Positions 1-12,459 of a stretch of 64,000 nt of DNA are shown here, in pieces. The position numbers were made by a program, and so were the translations under genes. Location: positions 17,464,997 to 17,528,996 of the forward strand of contig CP099843.1 in NCBI GenBank assembly GCA_030062745.1. The letters run 5' to 3'. The first letter of the stretch is position 1, and every line of letters begins with the position of its first letter. The notes under the pieces are model-generated. The model was not told the DNA's origin. It made no database searches and saw only the letters and a program-made list of their open reading frames with translations. This stretch comes from Capitulum mitella (Eukaryota > Arthropoda > Thecostraca > Pollicipedomorpha > Pollicipedidae).

Positions 1-480
1 GTGCCGTCCGAAAATAACCGGTTCAGACCGGGACCGGCGCCGCTTCCAAAAGGCTGCCGAAAGGATGGCGCCGGCCGCCCGGCCCCGTTCACCCTTCGCG
101 CGCCGGCCGCTCCGAAGGCCGGCCATGGCGGGCTCCGGCGGCCGCCTGGGCGGCGGCGGCCGGCCGGCGCCGGCCGCCAGCCGGCCGACCGGCGACCTGC
201 GCAGCTGCCCCCGGGCCACCTGGAGGCCGGTGAGAGTGCGTGTGGCCGGCGGCGACTCTCAGTTTCGGCCAGCTCGGCGCGCGGGGACGAGGCGGAAGAG
301 CCAAGTGGGTCAGCGGTGTGCGTCCGGCCGGACGGGGTGAAGGCCGGGAAGGGTTGGCAGGACGTAAACAAAGGGTGAATGGCACTCCGCAAGGTTACGG
401 GACGCCGCTCGAGAGTGAAACTGACCTCGGGAAAGGGTCGGCGGAACCGGTTACGCTTTAAATGGGCTGGAGTCGCGAAA
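1..480. other. GC-rich (CpG) island, no gene recognised
   Basis: Very GC- and CpG-rich sequence full of CCGGCC and GGCCGG motifs. Reading frames stay open on both strands, but their products are low-complexity Arg/Ala/Pro/Gly strings without domain motifs, so they are attributed to base composition. The island may be the edge of a promoter or regulatory region whose gene lies outside the window. It ends abruptly in AT-rich DNA near position 480. Confidence 0.5.
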
Positions 481-1900
481 CGGAGGAAAGGGTGGTGCAG
501 ACCTGTGAATGATGGACTGTCGGCGATTGGATCTTATCTCTGCACCACAAATGCTTGAAGAGATTTCTCATTCTTAATCAAGTTACAAAGAGTTGTAAAA
601 CAAAAACATACACCACTGATCGCATTAATTTGCGATTAATATAATCATTTCGATAATTTCCTGGGGTTGAGCTATCAGTCTTACACGTTTGCAAAAGCAG
701 CCCTTGCAGTCCTGGAATACCAAATCGCATTTAACTAAATAAATGACCAAGGCATGTCATTGTTTTTCGTGTAACAGCTGTCTATAAATGTTCGACCCTT
801 TTGTTCTAGCGAATGCTGATTGTTCCGTCTCTCAATAAAATGAGTCGGTCATGGTTACGTCAGATTACAAATGTGTCTTTTTGTTTACAGGCGGACTGGA
901 CGAATTTGAATTATCACCACGGACCAGTAAGTTTATCCCCGGCGCACTGTGTTTCATGCAATCGTGTCGCCAAGCGTGGCGCCCAAGTCATATCTGGATA
1001 ATGCTTATTTCGAGGTCTCAGTGCTCAAATATCGATATAGGATGATGTGTGCTCGATCTCTCCAGGTCGCGCGCTCATATACCACCAGGATGAGTTATTT
1101 GGAAAAGGTGGGTTTGGTTTTTCTTTGTGTTAAGTTTTTGACGTGTATTAAGCACTCCTTTGAAAGCTTCTACAGTGCTTTGATAAGCTCCGAAAAGCCA
1201 AAACTTCCTCCCAACAAGGACGTAATGATAATTTTAACTCCGAGCTTTTTTCAGTACACTCCAATCAAAACGTAGCATAACACGCGATTCCTCGGATGTA
1301 CTTGATGCATCCCAATGTCATAGTATTATCAAGCGTTTTATTCTTCAATATTCCACCACAAACTTCGCTACCCGCATGTTTTTTTTCCTGGAATCCATAT
1401 TGTTCTCTTATCTCACATGTTTCAATGATCCTCTACACTTTTAGGCAGATCGCATTTCTGAATACATGGGTGGACGCTGACGTTAGGTTTTTAGCCTGCT
1501 ATCTCTCAGCAGCTCTTTGATACAATTTGCTTTGCATATCATTTTCCATTCCCTCCCGGAAAAGCGCAATAAAACCTCACTTAAACAGTAAGTTAATGTC
1601 TTGAGAGGCGTACGCTGTTCCCTTGCCTCTTGAGTATGGTTAAATGTTTAATAATGTGCTCTCCCTAGTCCTGAATGTGCTTTGCCAGTGAAATGGAGTG
1701 CATCTTTCTTCGTTTCTATCTCGTCATCACTTCTTACTCCCTTCCGTTTTGTTTCGTTTGTTTTGCGTCACGGCGCAGGGCGCGAGAGACAAAGGTTCTG
1801 CTATCAGGCGCCGGTTAGCGAGCGGCCGTTTGATTGCTGTTTGATGCGTGTGATGGCCGCCCGAAACGGCACCATGCCGAGCCGTGACGACCCCACCAGG
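481..1900. other. gene-free, mostly AT-rich stretch
   Basis: No recognisable protein, RNA gene or repeat was found here. Short open frames up to about 108 codons have no recognisable motif and codon use unlike the GC-rich Krüppel exon. Confidence 0.4.
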
Positions 1901-1901
1901 C

Positions 1902-2056
1902 GCGGCGCCCGTCTGGCCAGCTGCGATCGGCAGCTGCCGCGGCGCCCGTCTGGCCAACTGCGATCGGCTGCTGCCGCGGCGCCCATCTGGCCAGCTGCGA
2001 TCGGCTGCTGCCGCGGCGCCCGTCCGGCCAGCTGCAGTCGGCTGCTGCCGCGGCGC
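1902..2056 (+). repeat. 37-bp GC-rich minisatellite, four copies plus a partial
   Basis: Units start at 1902, 1939, 1976, 2013 and 2050, an exact 37-bp period. Each begins GCGGCGCCC and contains a GGCCAGCTGCGATCGGC-like core with a few substitutions between copies. The unit is not a multiple of three, so the open frames crossing it change frame each unit and are unlikely to be coding. Confidence 0.93.
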
Positions 2057-2199
2057 GGCTCGCACGGCGCGCGGGTCGCCTGGCGCCGAACGCGGGAAGC
2101 TGGGGCATGTCCGGCCACTCTGTCTACCGGAGCATGGCTCGACCTGCGATCACCGCCATCTGTTGACAAAATATGGCAGCTTCCACGCTGACTGACGGA

Positions 2200-4234
2200 C
2201 GCCGCCCGAGACGTGGACCTTTCAACGAGAGGTCCCGCTGGGTCTTTCTTTCCACATGCGTAGGAACTGGAAAGGTAATTAGCCTTGACTTGTTGGAACT
2301 TTTTTTAAGTTGGTGAGACAAAAACTTATTGAAGTGTTTTCATTTTATTGAATATCATGTATGCGGCTGACGTCAACGTTCTACAAACTTGGTAGCACAA
2401 TCGTGCTGAACGTTTCCCAGCGTCTAAAAAAGCGATACGATCTCTTATCTCTTTCATCTTACTATTTGTCTCCTTTCATGTATAGGCATGACCGACGCTT
2501 AGAGACATGAAAATCAGAAAAGCTATAACTGAGTCATCAAACAGATAGCATACAGCTCGATAACGTTTTGGTAGCGCTGTACAGTAACGAGTCGTGCTCA
2601 CTGCTCATCGTTGCTGGCAGCTTGTTCCTTTAAATGAAATGTTCCTGTTGTGAGTAAAACTTTGGGTGGAAGGACATCGAGGCACTTAAGGGACTATCTT
2701 CTAAAGATTCCGTTGTGTTTTTTTTATATCTGAGTTATGTTGTGTCGAGTTGAATTGTGAACATTAGCAGGAAATTGTGCCTACCTTTGTATCATTATCG
2801 ACTCGTTCTGCAAATTATTTAACTCTTATGCACAAATTCGACACTTTAGTGGGTAAAAATCGTCAGACTGAATTTTCAGGCACTGAGACTGTATAGTCGA
2901 GCCACAGTAATGTCCGTCCACTGGGAAAGGATCAATCCCTGCTTCAAACAGTGTGGCGACGGCCTTGTCCCTACGGGACTCGTTTTTGAACGCAGTGGCG
3001 GTTCTTGCATGGCGAAACACCGAGCGCCGAGGCGAGGCGTGTCCAAACGCTTGGCTTCCTTTCCTCGTATACCTGCTTGTCATGTCTTGCTTGCTTATCG
3101 ACTGACCTGCTTTCAAACTAGTTGCGTCCAATTTTTTTACTGTTTTTTAAAGACGACATGCGGTAGCTAATGTAAGGCATGGTGTGTCATGGAACATCCG
3201 CACACTAACACTAAACTTGTCGTTATTGCCTGTTAGAAGAAATGAAACGTTTTTGCGGCCAGCAGCGTTGCATGTTCCGCTTGCAATTTACACTTTCGGA
3301 CCAGGACAAATAGTGTTTTCAGTACTGACTCGGCATTGGGTCATAGGCAGCGACGTCATAAACGGCGTCCGTCGGCATCCGTCGGCCTCAAAAGCACCCT
3401 GCGGCGGCTCCCATCAGTCGGCTCATAATCCATACTTCCACCCCCGCCTTCACGCACCGGCTCCCCACGCGCGGAAAAAAACGCGCTCGTTTGGCCTGAT
3501 TGAGATCGGGTCGATATCATTCATGGGTGGGCCGCCACAGTGCACCCCTTGAGAGTCGGGCCGAGCGGCAGGCCGAGCCGTCACCGCCCTCAAAGGATTA
3601 ACCGATAACAAGCGGGCACAAAAAACCGTCGCCGGCTGCCGGCTTACCTGGGTCAGGTGAATGAAGAAGGGGTGGCCCTGCCGCCGGCGCACGAGCCCAG
3701 CACGAGACGATTAAAAAACGGGCCGCCAATTTTCCGTGATATCAAATTCATTGGGGCCGGGCCGACCGGCCGATGAATGGGACCGATTACACGAGAGGGT
3801 TAATATTGGCACACTGTTGTGAAAGGAAATTGGACGCGCGTGCGCCAGGACAAGGGCTGGAAACTGAAATCCCGTGGGGAAAGAGGGTTTAGTGGAAGGC
3901 TTGAAAGAGAGGGTTGAGGAATTTACAAAAACACGGAATTTGCCACGCGTCAGAGGTGTGATCAAAGGGGAAGAAGGAGGCAGTGAAAAGATTGAAACTG
4001 CTACTTTGACACGTGGCACCGGGCGGGCTTTTGTCCAGAGGACCACCTCTGTCGGGATGGGGGAGGGGGATGCGGTGGCGCCTGGCTGACGATCAGTCAG
4101 GGACACACCGGCGCCAGCAACTGCGGATAACCGAGCAGTCTCAACGGCTCCCGGTCCTGTGTAGGCGAAGCCACCCGACCAGGCGATCAGAAAGAGGACG
4201 AACCTGCCGTGAAATAAAGTGAGCGGACTGTTGT

Positions 4235-4237
<3 letters not shown>
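2200..4237. other. gene-free stretch with a GC-rich patch at about 3340-4200
   Basis: No protein family or RNA gene was recognised. The interval 3340-4200 is GC-richer and contains scattered A/T-core motifs in GC-rich context, such as a GATTAAAAAAC run near 3709. That pattern is compatible with non-coding regulatory DNA but proves nothing. Confidence 0.35.

Positions 4238-4283
<46 letters not shown>
4238..4283. repeat. (AT)n microsatellite
   Basis: Uninterrupted AT dinucleotide tract of about 46 bp. One of four such tracts in the window. Confidence 0.97.
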
Positions 4284-4286
<3 letters not shown>

Positions 4287-4739
4287 ATATTTATAACTGA
4301 AATTTTACTGTCAGTTATGTTCTTAAAATGACGATGCAATGCGCACGCACGAAGCCAACTCCATGGCTCCTGCCGTAGTGATTATTGCCAGGCTTCCTGG
4401 CCTTACTACTACGCTGGAAAAGACCGTCACACAGCCCGGTCCCGTCTCTGTGTGTCGCTCCGAAAGGCGCCCAGCAGCCGTTCCCGGCTGCGCCTATGTT
4501 ATTCATGCGGCCGCGGGCCGGCAGCCCCTGCCGGCAGTCTGTTTTATCGCCGCCGCCGACGGTGGCGACGCAGCGCCGTCGGCGCGACGTTACGATAAAG
4601 AGTTATCGACCGGGCGGGCGACGGCAGGATGAATGTCGGCCGTCACTGGCGGCCGACGCGTCCACATGCGCCCATCGATCCAGCGCAGGCCGCTGTGTAT
4701 GCCGGTCACCTGAAGCTGCCGCGGCCCGTACCAGACGCG

Positions 4740-4890
4740 GGGGAGAATGACCCACACCGCCGGGTACAGGACAGGGGCACACACCGCCAGGTGTAGGACA
4801 CGGGGAGACAGACCCTCACCGCCGGGTGCAGGATACGGGAGGGACTGACCCACACCGCCGGGTACAGCACACGGGAGAGACAGACCATGG
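4740..4890 (+). repeat. degenerate minisatellite, about 27-36 bp period
   Basis: Four imperfect units share the core ACCGCC followed by a G-rich GGGTACAGGAC-like stretch and a GGGAGA(C) segment. The cores start at 4756, 4783, 4818 and 4854, so spacing varies between 27 and 36 bp. No coding sense. Confidence 0.8.
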
Positions 4891-5536
4891 GGAAGACAGA
4901 CCCGCTTCGGTTACCTAGAGCTGCATCAGCAGGCGCCACGGGGACTGTCATGCACCAGAAAGACAGACAAGACCACCTAAGGGACATGTTTTCTGTCCAC
5001 CGTGCCTTCATTTCCTCTTGTGAGACGTTAAATGGACGAGAGCCAGCCTGCGTAAACCGCTGTTCACACTCGTCAGCCGTGCATTCACATGTTAACATGT
5101 TCAAGCGGAAATGAACTACCTGGATTGCGATCATCGCGTGCTCGCAACGATCGCCACTGGAACCCAGCGATGCCTCCTAGACTTCCCTTGCTTTCACTTC
5201 TGGTCGGCTCTATTAAACTGGAAGCTTGCTCCAAACAAGCTCACCGTTCATCATTTTAATCGTTGGCGACCATGCACTAATTTGCTCGAACGACCCGTGC
5301 TGGAAAACCCGAAATTGGTCTTTATTAAATCCTTCTTCGATCATCCGTTTAATCGCATCAGATACCTATCGATCGATGGTTCAGAGTGATTATTTTTGGG
5401 GCAAAAAAGGTTATTAACTTTAGGGAGCGATGCGCGGCACACAAACCTTTACGTAGTCCAGCGGGGGCTGTGCTGTTAGATGGACGTGCTTTAGCTCGGA
5501 AAAGTTATTAGGAGAAAAGTTTTTGAGTGAATGCAC

Positions 5537-5605
5537 GTGGGACTACTAGTTACTGTCCGTTTCTTGTGTGGGACTACTAGTAACCAGTCAGCTAGTTGAC
5601 TGGTT
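5537..5605. repeat. short direct repeat followed by an inverted repeat
   Basis: The 14-mer GTGGGACTACTAGT occurs twice about 33 bp apart. Immediately after the second copy is an inverted repeat at 5582-5605, with 9-bp arms AACCAGTCA and TGACTGGTT around a 6-base loop. Possibly a decayed small transposon; no target duplication was identified. Confidence 0.55.
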
Positions 5606-6240
5606 TCACATCGTCACTGGCAATGGTGATTTGACAAACACGTATCCCAAGAAATAAACGCTTCTCGAAGTCAAATGTCGTCATGAGGCCTACGTAATAT
5701 CTGCGTACAATAGTCTTTGTGGTAATCATTGCACAAGGATTCAGGAACGGTTCTTCCGTTAAGGAATAGGGGTACTGATTGTCTCCTTTATAGCGCTGGA
5801 TGATATCAGTTATTTCGTTCCTGCTTTGTTATCTGAATTCCCTATCGACCCAATAAGTCGTAGTTCGACTGCAGTACGAGCACCGACAGTTTGTTAACTG
5901 TGTAATTTTAGTAAAGTTATCGCACATTAATTTAAACAGCTTCTCCTGTCTTCGTCGCAAGCCAGTTACCAAACGTTATTAGGTGGTATGGCCCGTCACA
6001 GTTTTCTGAAATGCGTACGTTTGTGAGGAATCTCTCCGCGAAATCTCTCGTTTACTATTGGATTACCTTGGCATAGCATATCGGCAACGGCAAAGCAGCG
6101 GTTTTGTTTTGTTCCAACTTCAGTACACGACAGGCGGCATGGGTGACAACTGTGGGCGACAAACTTTGCGCTCTCTAAATTCCGAGGATAATTTTTACGT
6201 TTGCTATTAAGACCAAAATTATGTCAGTGTCGTTTCAGTC
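5606..6240. other. gene-free stretch
   Basis: No protein-coding frame, RNA gene or repeat could be supported here. Confidence 0.4.
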
Positions 6241-6455
6241 CGCTGAATCGACCACTACAGCATTCTCCGCTCACCGCACGCCTGCCTCTGGGCCTGCTGA
6301 GTCGGCCTCTGCAGCATTCTCCGCTCACCCGCAGGCCTGCCTCTGGGCCCGCTGAGTGGGCCGCTGCAGCATTCTCCGCTCACCCGCAGGCCTGCCTCTG
6401 GGCCCGCTGAGTCGGCCGCTGCAGCATTGTCCGCTCACCGGCCGGCTGCGGCCTA
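6241..6455 (+). repeat. 54-55-bp minisatellite, about four copies
   Basis: The core CAGCATTCTCCGCTCACC recurs at 6258, 6312, 6367 and 6422, giving periods of 54, 55 and 55 bp. Units also share GGCCTGCCTCTGGGCC and GCTGAGTCGGCC blocks. The short open frame over it is an artefact of the tandem structure. Confidence 0.92.
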
Positions 6456-6584
6456 GCATCACCGACCTTCGACTTTTTCGACGCCAATTAGTTCTCGGTC
6501 GGAGCATCCGGCCTTCTACGTCCGTGAATTGATGCTATTACTTTGCGGAGGAAAAACCGCTCACAGTTTTCGCCGTACGGTGGA

Positions 6585-6795
6585 TCCCACAGGAGCGAGT
6601 TGGGATCTCCTGTGACTCCCACTGGAGTGAGTTACGTGGTGTGACTCCCATCGGAGATAGTTACAGTCTGGTATGAACCCCACCAGAGATAGTTACGATC
6701 TGGCTCATCTCACGACGGAGCTACTTGCGATCTGGTGTGGCTCACATCGGAGCGATCTACAACCTGGCACAATGCCCGGTACAGCGAGTAACGCA
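6585..6795 (+). repeat. degenerate repeat of about 38 bp
   Basis: At least five imperfect units alternate GTGACTCCCA(C/T)-like and GGAG(C/A)GAGTTA-like words with CTGGT/CTGGC words. Individual units are diverged and the exact ends are uncertain. It lies just downstream of the 54-bp minisatellite. Confidence 0.7.
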
Positions 6796-6949
6796 GCTTT
6801 TGTGGATTTTAACAACATGCCTTAAAGTTTCCTGACAGGAAGTATCTTAAAATGTCGTTATTTCCTGCTGCTTGGCCGATGATAGGGCTCCTGGCTCGAG
6901 GCTGCAGATTGCATCGTCCTAGGATTGTGGTGTCAGAAATGACACGATG

Positions 6950-7790
6950 GTCGTCGGCCCAATGGTTTCGGTCCCGCGCCAATCGGCCCGTTACCAGTTC
7001 AACACCTCCACTGCGGCTGATTGGACTGGATTTGCATGTAATCGGGGAGCCGTTGTCGGGTGGGGGGAGGGGGCGCCGGGCCTCTGAGGGGGACATTGTG
7101 GAGAACGGCGGCCAGCGTGCGCCGCCACCCAGCGCTTTATGGCCCCGCAAAAAGCGTCCCAATCACAGCACCTTGTTGAATACCGGGTAAAGAGGGCATT
7201 TTATGTAAAAAGGGATGAGTTATGGCCGTCGGGCCGGCGGCGGCGGCGTCGCTACCAGCTGGAGCCGGCTCCGTATTCAAATCGGCTGCTGCCGGCCGGC
7301 CGGGCCCGTTTACGACAGACGCCATGGAAACAATGCCGGCCGAGCCGCGCCAGCTCATTTGCATACGTGGGAGCGGGCCGAGACCGGGCTCAAAGTATGG
7401 CTATAACAGGGGTTAGCGACCAGCGCCGCCCGGCCGGCCGGCTCGGGTGCCCCGCATTCCGGCGGGGGCCAACGGTCGGCCTGCCGCCGGGGCAGCGCCG
7501 CCGGCGGCAGGCCTGCGCTGTGCGGAGAGGCCGGACTGCCCCGTCTGGCCGGCTGGTCGAGGGAGCGCGGCGTCTGAAATTCTGCCGCTCCAGCGCCGGC
7601 CGCCACCGCGCAGCCCGCAGCGCGCCGCCACGCCTCCTGCCGCCGCTCGGCCAACGAACGAAAGGGTTGGCTCCGCGCGCGCCCATTGGTGGAGCGATGG
7701 AAAGGGTTGGGCGCCAATTGGCTGCCGTGGTCGGAACAGTGGGAGGGCGCGCCCATCATCTCAGCCAATCGCAAGCTGGTTGAGGTGACC
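6950..7790. promoter_or_regulatory. GC-rich island with CCAAT motifs, candidate regulatory region
   Basis: CpG-dense island inside AT-richer DNA. Its right end has three CCAAT/ATTGG boxes in 90 bp, at 7685-7689 (ATTGG), 7714-7721 (CCAATTGG) and 7765-7769 (CCAAT). A TTTATGGCC word of the kind bound by Caudal/Abd-B homeodomains lies at 7136-7144. Open frames up to about 214 codons on both strands are compositional. A promoter or enhancer role is inference; no TATA box or transcript start is assigned. Confidence 0.4.
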
Positions 7791-7799
7791 GAGACAAGA

Positions 7800-10700
7800 C
7801 GTCGTTTCCGAACAACTGCTGCGTTGAGTTAGATCACAGCCTGTGGCGAAAAAGGGCGGCAGATGACGTGCTCCTGGATGGCACAGTTCACCAACAGCGT
7901 TGCCGCCGAGGTGAGACTGGAAACCGGATGGTATTCCTTGTGTTTCGGGACCCTGAACTATTAATGCACCTCAACATATTTTCGCAGTGAGCCACTGCAG
8001 CCTGTCCGGTCGGGTTCTCCGTTATGAGTCTGTCTGGTCCGGTTCGCTGCTGTCCAGCTGGGGCCCTTTAGTGCAGCGGAACAGTCACCAGCCCTGCGGA
8101 CCGGTCTCCCCTCCGCTCCCCAGCAATCAATGGCTCACAGTGGCGTGGGAGGGGAGCCCGCTGTAGGTGAAGAGACTGGCGAGCACCCTCGTCCGGCGTT
8201 GGCAGTGCGAACGGGGGAGTCCGGGCCTACTGCTCGACCAATTGGCACCAGCGGACAAACGGGGACGGGGCCTAGAGTAGAATCATGAGCTGTTTCCATG
8301 ATTAAGAATCAAGGCAATAGCTCACTACAACCCGGGACGACATGTCCGCGTGGTGCGCAGTAGAATATTGGAACGGGCTAATTTTGCGTGGCTATTGCAC
8401 CGATGTCTACCTTGTCGGTAAACCTTATCAGGACGTGGTTCATGACACACTCCATCGCCGACAAAGAATGGAGTCAGTTTCATGCAGTCCAAGAGTTTCA
8501 ATATTCTCAGGACTCAGTGAAAAAGACGCATCGTTCACAGGAATCTTTCCCTATACCAATTACTTGAATGTGGACTTGTTTGTCTTGTTCACCGTATCTT
8601 TCGCACTGATGTTTTCCACTGTGGTGAGTATTTGTTTTAACGACGACGAAATGGTCACAGGAGGCCAGGACGCCCTGCTCGTTTCTGTCCTGGAGCCATC
8701 AGTCGTGGGCACGAGACACGCGGCTCCGCTCTGGGGGCGCTCCATCGGCCGTGGCCAGTGACGCTGTCGAATGCAGCTAAGCCGTCCGCCTGTTGTGGTG
8801 GCGTTGGCGCCGGTCGCTCTCGGTGGCTGCATGGTGCGCGGTCTGGGTGAACCGGCCAGGCCGGCTTGGGCTCCGTCTACATCGGTAATAACTCCGTCTA
8901 CATCGGTCTGCCTCAGTGCGCCGAGCAGCCTCCCAGCCGACCAGTCGGCCCGTTCTGACCTCGAGGGTGACCTTGCTACCGTCCGTTGGCCAGGCCGGCA
9001 CACCGTGCGGCGCGCCTGCCCATCGCCGCCGACACGCCAAATTAAGTGCCGCCAAAAACAGCTGGCCACCGGGCCGGCGTAGGGCGGTGAATAGCGGCGA
9101 GTTTCCGGGGATGGCCTCTAACGGCCGGGGAACGCAGCCAAACTGCAGCCTGCGATCTAGGCCGCCAAACTACGCCCAATGTGCAAATCTAGATCAGGTC
9201 TTTTGAGGGATGCCCATCGTCCAAGTCGCATCTCAATCCTAAAAGCTGCGTGGTGTGCCTCATTTGCCCTGCATCCATCCTGCATCATTTGCCGGGTGGA
9301 GAGCGAAGCTCGCGCTGTGTGCGCCAGGCATGACCTTGGCAGTGCTCGGGTACGCCTTCGACTTACCACTGAGAACTCCAGCTGGCTGTGTGCCGGCTGG
9401 CTAGTCCATCACCTCCGGCCCATGCCCGGCTGGCGCCACCCGCCAGCTGCTGAAAAACGCGCGAGCGCACCTGAGTTTGGGCGGCGGCGAGCGCCTATTG
9501 GCGGTCCTGGCTCGGCCAAGTTCAAGGTCGGCGGCACGTCATCCAGGCCCGTCTCCTACCACGTGTTCAGAGCGAGGCGGGCCGCCAAATCACCACGGCA
9601 GAACTGAGAGGGAGAGCGTCGTCGCCTGGAAGGGACGAAACTGAAATAAGAAGCTAGTATAGGTACGCTCAGAAACGTCAACAACAATCAAAACTCCAGA
9701 CTTGCCATCGTCAACAGAGATTTTGCGTTTATTCATGTCAGGGCGTCGTTCTGAATAATTCATGGTCCAGCACTGAAGGCTGCTGTTGAACATGTAGGCA
9801 CAGCAATAAAAAATATCAGAAAAATCCCTCGGCAGCTCACATTTTAGCTCATTCATCAGCACCATTATCAATCTTGTTCGTTAGTCAGGGGAAAATTGAG
9901 AAGATAAGACAACTGAGAAAACACTCATGTACATGGATGGAAAATGCGGTGGGGTGGGTGTGGCACGCCACACCAGCTTTTAACAGTGTTTCCAAAATTG
10001 TGTGTTGCATGAGACCATTGACACCCCAAAGTTACTTTTTTTGCAGAGTGCAAAATTATGAAGTGCAAAATAAAATAAAAAATCACATGAAAGAAACAGA
10101 TCACGAAACAGCGCCATCAGACAGCACTCCAATTTAGTGCTTTTCATGGCGTTCCTGTTCCCAAGGCCCAGTGAGGTCCCGGAGTAGCCCAAAGAGGCCT
10201 CGAAATAGCTAAGCGTCTCTCAGACTTATTTTGCCTAGGGGTAGGTACCTACGTACCATTTCTCAGCTAAAACCATGGTGTAAATGGACAATGGAGCCGA
10301 AAACACTCATCTCAATCAGCTCTCAAGCAAGGTTCAATTAATATAGTACCAGCATACTAAATACAATGTTACTGTGCAGAAAACGGCAAGTAAAATTGGT
10401 CTTACTTCCCACAAAATATTTCCAACGTAGGAGCTGACGTACAACGTGCAACACATGTATGCCAACCCCACTGGGCGTTCCCAGCATCGGCGGTAAGATT
10501 GCCGAAAATATGACTTTTTCTAATAGCTAAAGTTAAGAGTCCCCGCGACTGCACGTTAAGCAGTATGTGAAGGGCGTGCAGTGTACCGTTTAGTACGTTG
10601 CACTCTTCAGTGCTAGTTAACGCAGTGCTGCGGCGTAAACCTAGGTAGATGGCGAAGAAATCAAGTCATTTCCAAGTCATTTTGAACAAAATCGGAAATG

Positions 10701-10869
10701 AAGTAGTTTAAACCTAGCGAGAAGACAATTCGGGAAGGGAATGAATATACGGGACTGAGCGGGCCAACGTTTCCCACACCAGCTTTCAAAACAATTCTCC
10801 GCTGATGTTCATGTAGTTGTATGAATTTGGGCATTCTGGACGAGCCTTGCGCAGTGCCAGTAAATCAGT
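7800..10869. other. gene-free stretch including a GC-rich patch at about 8660-9180
   Basis: No domain-bearing frame was recognised. The longest plus-strand frame here (8342-8761, 139 codons) has no motif of any family I know and runs from AT-rich into GC-rich DNA, so it is not called. The patch 8660-9180 is CpG-rich with open frames on both strands. Confidence 0.35.
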
Positions 10870-12100
10870 CATGCATAGGGTGATGCATGCCCGAGTGTAT
10901 GCGGGGCTGACAACTTCCTCTAACTCGCGAACGATTGGTTTCGCATTAAAAATGAAGCATAGCAATAGAAACCTCGTGACAAGAAAGAGCTCGAAACGTA
11001 GATACTGTTTTATTTTTGGAGAATATTTAAGCCATTGACTCCCTACGTACGTTTTTTTTCATAGCTGACTACATGGGCCCGAGAAACGCCCTGGATCTCA
11101 AGGGTCGTGATTAATGAAGACGTAGTAAACCCGCGCCCGACTTGCAGTCGGCGCCAATCACGCCCGACTGGGATTGACCCACTCTAATTCACTAACGGTA
11201 TGAAATTATCGGGAACTAGTTTAGCGTTCCTTTATTTTCGCGATATAGGTCTTTCTATGTACTTTTTCTAAATCCTTGTGGATGTTGTGTCTCATGCCAA
11301 AATTATGGAAAAATTCAGTAGTTAACAGTTTACACAATTGGCGGACCTTTATTCGCGAGTCCGTTTATTTCAAAAACATGTAATTTCTTGAAACTTTTTG
11401 AACTTCTTAGTATTAACCGCGTGCCAGTTCTGCCATTTTCTACCCTTTCTGAGTAGTTCATCGCCGGTTTTGACGGTGGTGCATTTTGACTCATAACAGT
11501 TCTTTGTGACTTGGCCTCAGGCTAATGGCTGGAAGTCATTGATACTTTGTCCATTGATGGTAAATGGATGTCTTCATCACCTCACACTAAGCAATGTTGT
11601 AAAAAAAATCCCGTCAAATTCCGAAGAAAGATGATATCTCTTGAAAATGGGGATGACCTTAGGTGAATGACGTGGAAAATTCCGTAAAATCCGAGCGGCA
11701 AATTTGCTGCATTTATCGAGATTCCTTATTCCTTGATGTTTTTGTCGTCATATCATGTTTTTCGAAAGAGTTACAGGGCGCTTAACCTTTTGGACATAGC
11801 TCCACTTGACCAGATTTAAGTCAGCCGGACTACATCTGGGATCAAAACTTTGACGCAAGGTGTAAAAATGATCAAGCAGAAGGTACGCAAAGTTTCGCGG
11901 CTCTGCGTTCGTTCGTTCTCTCGCAATCTTGGAAAACGTCGGGGGGAGGGGAGGGGGCTGACAGACAGACCCCAGTCGGGGTCGAGAAAAGGTACCAACG
12001 AAAAGATAAATGTTCGTAGATGCCGATATACGTACAATGCTCCCAAACTTGCAGAACTTTTACGCGGGAACGTGGAGTCAAAACAGATACAGCGATTTCT
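10870..12100 (+). repeat. dispersed repeat R1, copy 1 (unoccupied by N1)
   Basis: Diverged but collinear similarity links this segment to 62215-63610, to 12460-13100 and, inverted, to about 48800-49085. Shared landmarks, in order, are an ATTCGCGAGTCCGTTTATTT block near 11350, TTCATCGCCGGTTTTGAC near 11460, TGACTCATAACAGTT near 11490, ACCTCACACTAAG near 11580 and TTCGTTCTCTCGCAATCT near 11913. It contains no coding sequence I can recognise. The type of repeat is unknown and the outer limits are approximate. The site near 11580 corresponds to the place where copy 3 carries an N1 insertion. Confidence 0.75.
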
Positions 12101-12365
12101 ACGCACTGAGCCTTGGGCGCCGGTGCCGAGCGCGAGGTGAAATTGACGAGCACTAATTCCGGCGTTTCTTTCTTTTGATGAAATACGCTCATAGGCGCGG
12201 GAGCCATGGGGCCATGGGTGCTTCAACCGCACCCCAACTTTTTGAAATTTGACATTGACCCTACGGGCGTTGAGTGGAGAGAATTGATCCAAAATGCTTC
12301 CCGGCCCCCCTCCCCAACTGAAGAGGAGTTCCCGTGTCCCTGAATACACAGTACATTTTATTATA

Positions 12366-12366
12366 C

Positions 12367-12390
<24 letters not shown>
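12366..12390. repeat. (AT)n microsatellite
   Basis: AT dinucleotide tract followed by GTATATAG, between two copies of repeat R1. Confidence 0.95.
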
Positions 12391-12397
<7 letters not shown>

Positions 12398-12459
12398 GTT
12401 CATTCTTCTTCATACCAAAAGATGTGTTATGGTTTGCCATGTTTAATGTTCCAAAAAAT

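Noticed and set aside
7139..7783. 214-codon frame in the GC island
   Set aside because: Arg/Ala/Gly/Pro-rich composition, open frames on the other strand as well, and no motif or splice support.
8342..8761. 139-codon plus-strand frame
   Set aside because: Crosses from AT-rich to GC-rich DNA with no family motif; no splice or promoter evidence.
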